A DNA stretch of 12,657 nucleotides from Crickella sp963642455 (lineage in GTDB: Bacteria; Bacillota; Clostridia; Peptostreptococcales; Anaerovoracaceae). How positions within the stretch are numbered: position 1 is the stretch's first letter; each line of letters starts with the position of its first letter. The notes under the pieces were generated by a model. It searched no databases and was not told the origin of the DNA. It saw nothing but the letters and a program-made list of their open reading frames with translations. The stretch is taken from the NCBI GenBank assembly GCA_963642455.1, contig CAVIGM010000034.1:1-12657 (forward strand). The letters run 5' to 3'. This document shows, piece by piece, positions 1 through 5,346 of the stretch. Position numbers and translations under genes: made by a program.

Positions 1-549
1 CCTAAATACTCAGAGGACATAACTTCCGCACGAGTTGAGGAAGAAGTTCCCTCCCGAGTTGAGGAAGGAATTTCCGCACGCGTCGAGGAAAGCGTCGAGG
101 AAGAAATTCCCGAACCAGCTTTATCAATGCTCTTTGAAAAGAAGAAGGTCGCAAGCTCGCAATCGGACGACGCAACGCTCGATGATATGATCATAGAGGT
201 TGGAGAGAATTTCCATGCGGCTTTCGAGCGCTATGTTGAGAATTCCGGGATGAAGTCCTCGGAGATATATGGGAGAGCGAATATCACCAAGTCCCTGTAT
301 TCGAAAATAATGTGCAATAATGACTATCGCCCAAGGAAGGAAACGATAATTGCGCTTGCTTTTGCGATGAAATTGGGCCTCGAGGATACGGAATATCTTC
401 TGATGAAGGCGGGGCACGCCATGAGTGACTGCTCCAAATTCGATGTCATCTGCAGGTATTTCTTCGAGAAAAATATATTTGATGTATTCACCATCAACGA
501 AACGCTCTACGACCACGACCAGCCGCTGCTTGGTAGCAACATGTCGTAG
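1..549 (+). CDS. C-terminal part of a protein with helix-turn-helix-like domain (5' truncated by window)
   Basis: The frame is open from the first base to TAG at 547-549, so this is the tail of a longer gene. The ATG at 127 has no ribosome site before it and is probably internal. Visible residues 9-40 are a repetitive acidic linker built on ARVEE/SRVEE units. From about residue 60 to the end runs a compact mostly helical domain with an HTH look (SEIYGRANITKSLYSKI, then RPRKETIIALAFAMKLGL) and an ending resembling ETLYDHDQPLLG. From memory, this domain forms the C-terminus of several Firmicute proteins, including some macro-domain (ADP-ribose) proteins, where it follows a variable N-terminal module. 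The N-terminal module here lies outside the window, so no activity can be assigned. A strong terminator follows at 655-684. DNA binding is an inference from the HTH-like pattern only. Confidence 0.75.
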   Translation, partial: PKYSEDITSARVEEEVPSRVEEGISARVEESVEEEIPEPALSMLFEKKKVASSQSDDATLDDMIIEVGENFHAAFERYVENSGMKSSEIYGRANITKSLYSKIMCNNDYRPRKETIIALAFAMKLGLEDTEYLLMKAGHAMSDCSKFDVICRYFFEKNIFDVFTINETLYDHDQPLLGSNMS

Positions 550-560
550 AAACCGCAGAT

Positions 561-640
561 GTCGAGAAATGTCGAAAAACCGCGAAAATGAAGAGGCCGC
601 GGATGTCGAGAAACGTCGAGAAATGTCGAAAAACCGCGAA
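561..640. repeat. Pair of exact 26-bp direct repeats
   Basis: An identical 26-bp unit, starting GTCGAGAAATGTCG and ending ACCGCGAA, lies at 561-586 and 615-640. Shorter relatives (ATGTCGAGAAA, ATGTCGAAAA) lie at 541-560, 601-615 and 688-715. The copies sit just after the stop of the HTH-domain gene and before its terminator, so they should be in its 3' untranslated RNA. The spacing does not suggest a CRISPR array. Confidence 0.8.
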
Positions 641-654
641 TACACGAAAAAAAG

Positions 655-684
655 AAAAAAGGTCGCCGGCGAGGCGACCTTTTC
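655..684 (+). terminator. Rho-independent terminator after the HTH-domain gene
   Basis: The 7-bp GC-rich stem GGTCGCC (661-667) and GGCGACC (673-679) has a 5-nt loop. It is extended by AAAA/TTTT pairing and preceded by an A-rich tract. The T-run on the + strand is short (TTTT at 680-683). The A-tract upstream means it may also stop - strand transcription. It separates the HTH-domain gene from the von Willebrand A gene, so the two are probably not one operon. Confidence 0.85.
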
Positions 685-723
685 TCATGTCGAAAATCGT
701 AGAATATTGTCGAAAGCTAAAGC

Positions 724-774
724 GCGCGCGAACGCAAAAGCGCAAACGCAGACACGAAAGCGCGCGAACGCAAA
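724..774. repeat. 15-bp direct repeat in the leader of the von Willebrand A gene
   Basis: GCGCGCGAACGCAAA occurs exactly at 724-738 and 760-774. A degenerate related stretch (GCGCAAACGCAGACACGAAA) lies between them. The region is almost free of T and lies directly upstream of the ribosome site of the gene at 802, so the leader RNA should be largely unstructured. No convincing -35/-10 pair was found between 685 and 785. Confidence 0.75.
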
Positions 775-801
775 CGTAACATAAAGAGGAGGCAATGAAC
801 T

Positions 802-1461
802 ATGGCAACAACAAAGAAGAATTTAACAGACATGATTTTTATACTGGACAGATCCGGCTCGATGCGCGGCCTTGAGACAGACACAATCGGCGGCTTCAAT
901 TCCATGATTGACAAGCAGCGCAAACAGGACGGCGAGGCAAATATCACAACGGTGCTTTTCGACGATCAGATCGAGCTTATCCACGACAGATTCGACATCA
1001 AGGACGTAAAGGAAATGACCGCCGAGGATTACTCCGCGCGTGGCACAACGGCTCTGCTTGACGCAATCGGAAGCTCAATCAGAAAGGAAATCGACGTTCA
1101 GAGGCATCTGCCGGAGGAGTCGCGAGCAGAAAAAGTAATTTTTGTAATAATCACAGACGGCTACGAGAATGCCAGCAGGAAATACGACTACCGCGACATC
1201 AAGGAAATGATCGAGCTCGAGAGAGAAAAATACGGCTGGGAGTTCATCTTCATGGGCGCGAACATAGATGCGATTACGGAGGCCGACAGAATGGGGATTT
1301 CCGCGCAGAGGTCCGTCAACTACCGCGCAGACAGCAAGGGGACAAGGCTGAATTTCAATGTTGTCGGGGAGACCCTTTGCATGATGAGAAGTGATTCGAT
1401 AAGCGAAGACGACGCAAGTTGGAAGCGCGAAATAGAGGAAGATTTCAAGAAACGCAGATAA
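802..1461 (+). CDS. Stand-alone von Willebrand factor A (TerY-like) domain protein
   Basis: The 219-aa protein is a single vWA domain with a complete metal-ion-dependent adhesion site: D16-R-S18-G-S20 after a hydrophobic first strand, T82/T83 in the ARGTTALLDAIG loop, and D119 in IITDGYENAS. There is no signal peptide or membrane segment, so it is cytoplasmic. In known families such proteins bind Mg2+ and act as protein-interaction modules, for example TerY in tellurite/stress clusters and vWA partners of AAA+ ATPases or phosphatases. The partner is not visible here. The ATG at 802 is supported by GAGGAGG at 786-792, nine bases upstream. An ATG at 794 is in another frame. The C-terminal tail (about 195-219) is highly charged. 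The gene follows a terminator and precedes a repeat block, so it is probably monocistronic. Confidence 0.9.
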   Translation: MATTKKNLTDMIFILDRSGSMRGLETDTIGGFNSMIDKQRKQDGEANITTVLFDDQIELIHDRFDIKDVKEMTAEDYSARGTTALLDAIGSSIRKEIDVQRHLPEESRAEKVIFVIITDGYENASRKYDYRDIKEMIELEREKYGWEFIFMGANIDAITEADRMGISAQRSVNYRADSKGTRLNFNVVGETLCMMRSDSISEDDASWKREIEEDFKKRR

Positions 1462-1549
1462 GGCTTCCGTGCCAAGTTTTCCGAGAAAGCCCTTCGCTCA
1501 AACCTTCGCCGAGGCTTCCGTGCCAAGTTTTCCGAGGAAGCCCTTCGCT
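1461..1549. repeat. Two 38-bp near-identical repeats, each able to form a hairpin
   Basis: The unit at 1461-1498 recurs at 1512-1549 with one difference (GAGAAAGCC versus GAGGAAGCC). Each unit starts GGCTTCC and ends with its inverse: GGCTTCC at 1513-1519 pairs perfectly with GGAAGCC at 1536-1542, and the first copy has one mismatch. The repeats start at the last base of the vWA stop codon. No T-run follows, so this is not a classical terminator. The words CCGTGCCAAGT and GAGGAAGC have relatives inside genes elsewhere in the window. Confidence 0.85.
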
Positions 1550-1581
1550 GCGAGAATCTCAATGCTGTAGCCGCATCCATG

Positions 1582-1590
1582 TGATATAAT
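1582..1590 (+). promoter_or_regulatory. Extended -10 promoter element before the small membrane protein
   Basis: TGATATAAT is a perfect TGn-TATAAT extended -10. No good -35 hexamer is seen 17 bp upstream (about 1562-1567). Transcription would start near 1597, just before the ribosome site AGGAG at 1602-1606. This supports expression of the small gene at 1617 independently of the vWA gene. Confidence 0.6.
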
Positions 1591-1616
1591 GCAAGGGTAA
1601 TAGGAGTGGGCTGGAA

Positions 1617-1814
1617 ATGATAACATATCTTATAATCAGAATTGCAATGGGAATATGGAACATGATTAAAGGAGCCTTTAAGCTACTTTTCCGTGCAAGT
1701 TGCTATTTGACTGTGGGGTCGTGTTGTCTGACATGTTTGATTATTTGGGTGATGCTCGTAGGGATACGTGACACGATCAAAGGTGCAATAAGGCTCAGGC
1801 AAGAATCGTTGTAA
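1617..1814 (+). CDS. Small hydrophobic membrane protein, unknown function
   Basis: The 65-aa product has two hydrophobic stretches, about residues 3-25 and 29-49, separated by a short basic/cysteine-bearing turn (FRASCY). The end is basic (RDTIKGAIRLRQ), which predicts a two-helix hairpin in the membrane with basic ends inside. Two GIWNMIKGAFKL / GIRDTIKGAIRL segments near residues 12 and 49 are similar, hinting at an internal duplication. AGGAG lies 10 bases before the ATG and a TGn-TATAAT promoter lies just upstream, which argues that it is translated. I recognise no family. It could be a stress or toxin-like peptide, but nothing in the sequence proves that. The coding sequence contains a CCGTGCAAGT word (1691-1700) shared with repeats elsewhere. 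Confidence 0.6.
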   Translation: MITYLIIRIAMGIWNMIKGAFKLLFRASCYLTVGSCCLTCLIIWVMLVGIRDTIKGAIRLRQESL

Positions 1815-1850
1815 TACGAAATTAGATTCAGGCAAGAATCGCAATAATAC
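1795..1850. repeat. Direct repeat bridging the end of the small gene and the yhbY leader
   Basis: TCAGGCAAGAATCG is exact at 1795-1808 and 1828-1841. The similarity continues to TAATAC in both copies, giving a 22-bp imperfect repeat with a 33-bp period. The first copy overlaps the last codons and stop of the small membrane gene, so the repeat may have arisen by tandem duplication of the gene's 3' end. Confidence 0.7.
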
Positions 1851-1874
1851 AGATGCAGAAGGGAATGTGGCGAA

Positions 1875-2168
1875 ATGCTAACAGGAAAACAAAGAGGGCG
1901 CCTCAAGGCGATTGCAAATCAAATAGAAGTTAGTGCATATATCGGGAAGAATGATTTGACTGACTCGATCATCAAGTCCATAGACGAGAACCTTGCGGCA
2001 AATGAGCTTGTAAAGGTCTCGATTCAGGACGGCTCGCTGCTTGATCCGAAGGAGACCTGCAACGAGCTTGCTAAGATCTTGAATGCGGAGTTCGTGCAGG
2101 CAATCGGCAGAAGATTCGTGCTCTACAGGCCGGCAAAGGACCCAGCCAAGCGCAAAATCGAGTTATAG
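1875..2168 (+). CDS. yhbY: YhbY-family CRM-domain RNA-binding protein
   Basis: The 97-aa length equals that of typical bacterial YhbY proteins. The whole protein is one CRS1/YhbY (CRM) domain. It starts LTGKQRGRLKAIAN, carries the loop IGKNDLT (residues 23-29, counterpart of the family's GKNG loop), then the LVKVS strand and the IGRRFVLYR strand near residues 81-89. The fold is shared with the IF3 C-terminal domain, and bacterial members associate with pre-50S ribosomal particles. A cytoplasmic role in ribosome assembly is therefore expected. The ribosome site is GAAGGGA, about 10 bases upstream of the ATG. In many Firmicutes yhbY sits near obgE or nadD. Here it is isolated between a small membrane gene and a toxin-antitoxin module, which suggests local rearrangement. 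Confidence 0.9.
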   Translation: MLTGKQRGRLKAIANQIEVSAYIGKNDLTDSIIKSIDENLAANELVKVSIQDGSLLDPKETCNELAKILNAEFVQAIGRRFVLYRPAKDPAKRKIEL

Positions 2169-2191
2169 CAAGAAAAGTATTTAGATTCACA

Positions 2192-2223
2192 TACCCGCTT
2201 GACATGTACACGCAAGACGGGTA
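2192..2223. promoter_or_regulatory. Dyad operator over the higBA promoter
   Basis: The outer arms TACCCG (2192-2197) and CGGGTA (2218-2223) are exactly symmetric around a central palindrome TGTACA (2205-2210), centre 2207.5. The dyad covers the -35, the spacer and the first two bases of the -10. HigA antitoxins usually autorepress by binding such dyads, so this is the likely HigA/HigBA binding site. Binding itself is inferred. Confidence 0.7.
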
Positions 2224-2227
2224 TAAT
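2199..2227 (+). promoter_or_regulatory. Consensus sigma-A promoter of higBA
   Basis: TTGACA (2199-2204), a 17-bp spacer and TATAAT (2222-2227) match the consensus fully. The expected start of transcription is about 2234-2236, which coincides with the higB ATG at 2236. The toxin mRNA would have no room for a ribosome binding site. Confidence 0.85.
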
Positions 2228-2235
2228 ATAGATGC

Positions 2236-2520
2236 ATGATTAAGAGCTTCAATGACAAGGAAACACAGAAAATCTATCAGCAGATTTTCTCAAAGAAACT
2301 CCCACATGATATTCAGCGAGTTGCGTTGCGAAAGTTGATCATGATAGAAAATGCGGGATGTTTGGAGGACCTAAGAGTTCCTCCCGCAAATCGACTGGAA
2401 GCACTCCATGGCGACAGGGAAGGACAATACAGCATTCGAATCAATGACCAGTACCGCATTTGCTTTTCGGTAGAAGGACGAAATGAGTTCTATCATGTCG
2501 AAATCGTTGATTATCATTAG
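2236..2520 (+). CDS. higB: HigB-type toxin (RelE/ParE superfamily)
   Basis: The 94-aa protein matches HigB throughout. It starts MIKSF, has the KLP-DIQRVALRKL helix (about 21-35), DLRVPP-NRLEAL (45-57), the core strands GDREGQYSIRINDQYRICF (59-77) and the end VEIVDYH. HigB toxins are ribosome-dependent mRNA interferases that cut codons during translation, and they are neutralised by HigA. The toxin-first order with the antitoxin downstream is the typical higBA arrangement. The start at 2236 is favoured because the family begins MI-SF, but no Shine-Dalgarno precedes it and the -10 box ends only 8 bases upstream. Leaderless translation is therefore predicted. This would keep toxin synthesis low relative to HigA, whose ribosome site is strong. 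Confidence 0.93.
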   Translation: MIKSFNDKETQKIYQQIFSKKLPHDIQRVALRKLIMIENAGCLEDLRVPPANRLEALHGDREGQYSIRINDQYRICFSVEGRNEFYHVEIVDYH

Positions 2521-2562
2521 CGGAGTACGGACATACTATGAATAGCAGAGAGGAGGATTAGT

Positions 2563-2865
2563 ATGACTGAGTATATTACAGCCCCTACGATGGGCGAAAT
2601 CCTCAAAGAAGAGTTCATGGAGCCGATGAATATATCGGCATATAAGTTGGCGCAGGGCATCCATGTTCCCGTGTCGAGGATACAGGCTATCTTGAACAGT
2701 GGTCGGAGAATTACTCCCGATACATCTTTGAGGCTGGCTAAATTCTTTGGTGTATCGGATCGATATTTCCTGGATATGCAGAATGATATCGACATACGAA
2801 CACTCAAGACGAGAATGGAAAAAGATATCGCAGAAATCGAAACCTACAGGGCCGCCGCGATGTAG
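2563..2865 (+). CDS. higA: HigA-type antitoxin, XRE-family HTH repressor
   Basis: The 100-aa protein has the characteristic HigA layout: an N-terminal P-T-GEILKEEF-EPM segment, then an XRE helix-turn-helix (about 23-65: ISAYKLAQGIHVPVSRIQAIL, then RRITPDTSLRLAKFFGVSDRYFLDMQ), then an amphipathic charged C-terminal helix. It is expected to bind and neutralise HigB and to autorepress through the dyad at 2192-2223. AGAGGAGG (2549-2556) lies close before the ATG. The gene starts 42 bp after higB stops, so both are on one transcript, ended by the hairpin at 2907-2933. Confidence 0.93.
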   Translation: MTEYITAPTMGEILKEEFMEPMNISAYKLAQGIHVPVSRIQAILNSGRRITPDTSLRLAKFFGVSDRYFLDMQNDIDIRTLKTRMEKDIAEIETYRAAAM

Positions 2866-2904
2866 AATTTTCACGTGACTATTCTCCGCGGTTATTCACA
2901 TTAA

Positions 2905-2940
2905 AGAAAAGTGGCTGTACAACAGCCACTTTTTTCTTTT
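2905..2940. terminator. Bidirectional terminator between higA and the tRNA deacylase gene
   Basis: A 12-bp perfect stem, AAAAGTGGCTGT (2907-2918) with ACAGCCACTTTT (2922-2933), has a 3-nt loop. It is followed by TTCTTTT on the + strand and preceded by an A-rich tract that becomes a T-run on the - strand. It sits between two convergent genes and can end both transcripts. Confidence 0.92.
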
Positions 2941-2961
2941 GCAGTCGTTAGGTCGGTACTA

Positions 2962-3438
2962 TTATTCAGGCAGCTTCGAAATGTCTATCCATTCAAGCGA
3001 CTTGGAATATTCGAAAAGCTCGTCGGGTGTAAGCTCGATAGCGCTGTTTGATGAGCCGCAAGCAGGGAAAACCGTCTCGAAGCGCTTAAGCGATTCGTCG
3101 CAGTAAATATGGACATCGTCCCTTTGAATATCAAAGGCACACACGCCACCAACGGCATGTCCCGTGTATTCGATAGCTTCCTCAGGCGAGAGGAAACTGC
3201 CTTTTTCTCCGAAGAAAGCCTTATATTTCTTATTGTCCATTCTGGCGTCACCTGCCATTTGAATTAGATTGCAGCCGCCGTCTTTTCTCTTGAAGCTGAT
3301 TGTCTTGCAAATCCTTGCGCCCTCTACGCCAAGCGCCTTTGCGGCAAGGTCTACGGTTGCGCTCGACACATCGAACTCCATGACTTTGTCGGCCACCCCG
3401 AATTGCTCAAGATATTTTCTAACACGATCTACTGACAT
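2962..3438 (-). CDS. YbaK/EbsC-family aminoacyl-tRNA deacylase
   Basis: The start at 3438 gives 158 aa and is backed by GGAGGAG about 6 bases upstream. An in-frame ATG 105 bases further up has no ribosome site and would add an uncharacteristic 35-aa leader. The protein is one YbaK/ProX-type editing domain, with the family lysine in ICKTISFK (K45), MAGDARMDNKKY (61-72), the glycine-rich TGHAVGGVCAF loop (92-102) and VFPACGSSNSAIELTPDEL (123-141). Family members hydrolyse mischarged tRNA in trans, for example Cys- or Ala-tRNA(Pro). The exact substrate here is unknown. It is cytoplasmic and monocistronic, and it has its own promoter (3521-3549) and a shared terminator. Confidence 0.88.
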   Translation of the reverse strand: MSVDRVRKYLEQFGVADKVMEFDVSSATVDLAAKALGVEGARICKTISFKRKDGGCNLIQMAGDARMDNKKYKAFFGEKGSFLSPEEAIEYTGHAVGGVCAFDIQRDDVHIYCDESLKRFETVFPACGSSNSAIELTPDELFEYSKSLEWIDISKLPE

Positions 3439-3476
3439 TTGCGTCTCCTCCGTAATTATATTTCTGCGGCTTGTGT

Positions 3477-3509
3477 GCGGAATATGGACATGAAAATCAC
3501 CGATTCCGC
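3477..3509. other. Inverted repeat in the deacylase 5' leader
   Basis: GCGGAAT (3477-3483) and ATTCCGC (3503-3509) form a perfect 7-bp stem with a 19-nt loop in the predicted untranslated leader of the - strand deacylase mRNA. It lies about 39 bases from the start codon and does not hide the ribosome site. It could be an operator half-site pair or an RNA hairpin. I do not recognise a known riboswitch. Confidence 0.4.
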
Positions 3510-3520
3510 GACCGAAAAAC

Positions 3521-3549
3521 ATTATAACACAAAAAACGCCCATTTTTAA
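3521..3549 (-). promoter_or_regulatory. Promoter of the tRNA deacylase gene
   Basis: Read on the - strand, TTAAAA (3549-3544), a 17-bp spacer and TATAAT (3526-3521) form a promoter. A TG one base before the -10 gives an extended -10. The transcript would start near 3514, leaving a leader of about 75 bases. Confidence 0.7.
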
Positions 3550-3569
3550 GCCTTTTTGAACCCCAAATA

Positions 3570-3586
3570 CGCACGAAATTTGTGCG
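3570..3586. promoter_or_regulatory. Near-perfect palindrome between divergent promoters
   Basis: CGCAC (3570-3574) and GTGCG (3582-3586) flank a symmetric AT core (GAAATTT). The 17-bp element lies between the divergent promoters of the deacylase and the transporter, about 35 bp upstream of the transporter's -35. It is a plausible regulator operator, but the regulator is unknown. Confidence 0.4.
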
Positions 3587-3620
3587 CAAAAACAAATTTG
3601 AAAAAATATTTTGTTAAATA

Positions 3621-3649
3621 TTGCAAAATAAAAAATTGTTTGCTATACT
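3621..3649 (+). promoter_or_regulatory. Promoter of the NSS transporter gene
   Basis: TTGCAA (3621-3626), a 17-bp spacer and TATACT (3644-3649), with TG one base upstream (TGC-TATACT), form an extended -10 promoter. Transcription should start near 3656, giving an A-rich, T-poor leader of about 95 bases before the ATG at 3751. Confidence 0.75.
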
Positions 3650-3750
3650 AAATTTGCGTTCGGAAATTGTGCAAAAATACAAAGGACAGGAACGCAAACC
3701 AAAGAAACAAAATCAAACAAAAAATCAAAAGGAAAAGGAGAACAAGAAAA

Positions 3751-5154
3751 ATGGGAAAGAAGAAGAAACAGCGTGACTCTTTCGGCAGCAACATAGGCTT
3801 TCTGTTTGCTGCAGTAGGATCAGCAGTAGGACTGGGAAATTTATGGGGGTTTCCCTATAAGTTAGGAGCTAATGGCGGATTTGCATTCCTCCTTCTGTAT
3901 TTAGTACTCGTAGTATTTGCTGGATATGTTCTGTCGATGACAGAAGTTGCACTCGGACGTAGGACGGGCAAATCCATTATTCCGGCTTACAAGGAAGCTA
4001 CAGATGGAAAGATGACATTCGTCGGCGTATTCAGCGCTCTTGCACCTTTCCTGATTCTTGGTTTCTATACATACCTTGGTGGTTATGCCGTTAAATACAT
4101 GGTTTCCAACTTCGGCGACCTCTTCAATGCCGGCTTTGGCGTTAACGGAACGGAAGGTAGCGAATTTTTCACAGCTCTCTACACTAACCAGGGAGAGTCA
4201 ATCGTATTTACAGCAATATTCATGCTCGCAACTATCATCGTAGTTAGCAAGGGCATAGACAGCGGTATCGAGAAATTCAACAGATACGGCATGCCTGCAC
4301 TTTTCGTAATACTCTGCATCATCGTAGTAAGATCATGCACACTGCCTGGTGCAAGCGAAGGAATCGCATTCCTTGTAAAGCCTAACTTCGAGGTTTTCAA
4401 AGGAACAGGTTGGATAAGCGTACTCGCATCAGCTGGCGGCCAGATGTTCTTCTCACTCTCACTCGGAATGGGCATCATGGTAACCTTCGGATCATACATG
4501 GACAAGAACAGCGACATCCCTAAGTCGGGCATCATCGTTCCTGCTTGCGACACACTCGTAGCTGTAATGGCAGCATTTGCTATCATGCCTGCAGTATTCG
4601 CATTCGACATGGAGCCAGGCGCAGGCCCAGGACTTCTGTTCATGACACTCCAGAACGTATTTAACAGCATGGGAGCAGCGGGCCCAATCTTCGGATTCCT
4701 GTTCTACCTGCTCGTAGTAATAGCCGCACTTTCGTCGTCAATATCCGTACTTGAAGCAATCATCGCATCCTTCATCGATTCGGGTATAGAAAAAGGCAAG
4801 GGCAACAAGAGAGTCTTCTACGCATGGTTGTTCGGTGGCCTCACATTCATCGAAGGCGTACTCGTATCGCTGGACGGACTCGGAACATATCTGCCTCCAA
4901 TGTTTGGCAAATTCTGCTGGCTCGACGGATTCGATCTGCTTTCAGAAGGACTCCTGATGCCTATAGCAGCAATGCTCACAACAATTTACTTCGGCTGGAT
5001 AAAGAAGGGCTATATAGAAGAAGAAATCGGCTCAAACGTAGAATTCAAAACTCAGAAGTTCTATACTTTCTGCCTGAAATTCGTAGCTCCACTGTTCTGC
5101 TTGCTCGTACTGCTCGGACAGATCGACAGCTTCTTCGGCCTCGGCTGGTTCTAA
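3751..5154 (+). CDS. Na+-coupled transporter of the neurotransmitter:sodium symporter (NSS/SNF) family
   Basis: The 467-aa integral membrane protein has about 11-12 hydrophobic helices. Helix 1 carries the unwound NSS signature GSAVGLGNLWGFPY (23-36), which lines the Na+ and substrate sites in LeuT. FSLSLGMGIMVTFGSYM in the middle corresponds to the helix 6 substrate-binding region, and SSSISVLEAIIASF to helix 8 with its Na+ serines. Bacterial members import amino acids such as Leu, Tyr, Trp or Ala with Na+; the substrate here cannot be read. The ATG at 3751 has AAAGGAG ten bases upstream. A TTG at 3667 in the same frame would add 28 very basic residues and has no ribosome site. LeuT's external-gate arginine (WRFP) is glycine here (WGFP). 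The gene is monocistronic, with its own promoter and the terminator at 5262-5300. Confidence 0.92.
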   Translation: MGKKKKQRDSFGSNIGFLFAAVGSAVGLGNLWGFPYKLGANGGFAFLLLYLVLVVFAGYVLSMTEVALGRRTGKSIIPAYKEATDGKMTFVGVFSALAPFLILGFYTYLGGYAVKYMVSNFGDLFNAGFGVNGTEGSEFFTALYTNQGESIVFTAIFMLATIIVVSKGIDSGIEKFNRYGMPALFVILCIIVVRSCTLPGASEGIAFLVKPNFEVFKGTGWISVLASAGGQMFFSLSLGMGIMVTFGSYMDKNSDIPKSGIIVPACDTLVAVMAAFAIMPAVFAFDMEPGAGPGLLFMTLQNVFNSMGAAGPIFGFLFYLLVVIAALSSSISVLEAIIASFIDSGIEKGKGNKRVFYAWLFGGLTFIEGVLVSLDGLGTYLPPMFGKFCWLDGFDLLSEGLLMPIAAMLTTIYFGWIKKGYIEEEIGSNVEFKTQKFYTFCLKFVAPLFCLLVLLGQIDSFFGLGWF

Positions 5155-5177
5155 GCAAGACCGGATTTGGAAGAAGC

Positions 5178-5224
5178 CAGAACCCAACATAGCCGGTTCT
5201 GAGCACTTAACACTTAACACTTAG
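5178..5224 (+). repeat. Hairpin and three tandem 7-mers after the transporter gene
   Basis: CAGAACC (5178-5184) and GGTTCTG (5195-5201) can pair with a 10-nt loop but have no T-run. They are followed by three tandem units CACTTAA, CACTTAA, CACTTAG (5204-5224). Both lie in the 3' untranslated region between the transporter stop codon and the strong terminator. Confidence 0.6.
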
Positions 5225-5261
5225 ATATTACTTATCATTTATATACTCTTTTCAATACACC

Positions 5262-5300
5262 AAAAAAAGCGGCCCTCGATTCGATCGGGGGTCGCTTTTG
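5262..5300. terminator. Strong bidirectional terminator between transporter gene and metalloprotein operon
   Basis: The stem runs from 5269 to 5295: about 12 bp including two G-T wobbles, with a 3-nt TCG loop. It is flanked by seven A on the left and TTTT on the right. On the - strand the A-run becomes seven T. It lies between convergent genes and should end both the transporter mRNA and the five-gene - strand operon. Confidence 0.92.
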
Positions 5301-5346
5301 CGATGTTTGTTACGTTCCTGTGTTTCGCCTGCGATAGCGGTTTCCT

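Noticed and set aside
124..645. 173-aa - strand frame rich in FDISRHFST repeats
   Set aside because: Antisense shadow of the HTH-domain gene and the ATGTCGA repeats, running through the repeat block, with no start signals.
561..774. CRISPR-like array from regular repeats
   Set aside because: Only two exact copies of each unit, unequal spacing, low-complexity related spacers and no cas genes nearby.
3439..3543. 35-aa N-terminal extension of the tRNA deacylase from the upstream ATG
   Set aside because: The extension overlaps the promoter and leader. ATG 3438 has a GGAGGAG site and gives the family-typical 158 aa.
3667..3750. Longer transporter start at TTG 3667 adding 28 basic residues
   Set aside because: No ribosome site before it and the added segment is A-rich leader sequence. 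ATG 3751 has AAAGGAG at good spacing and matches the family N-terminus.
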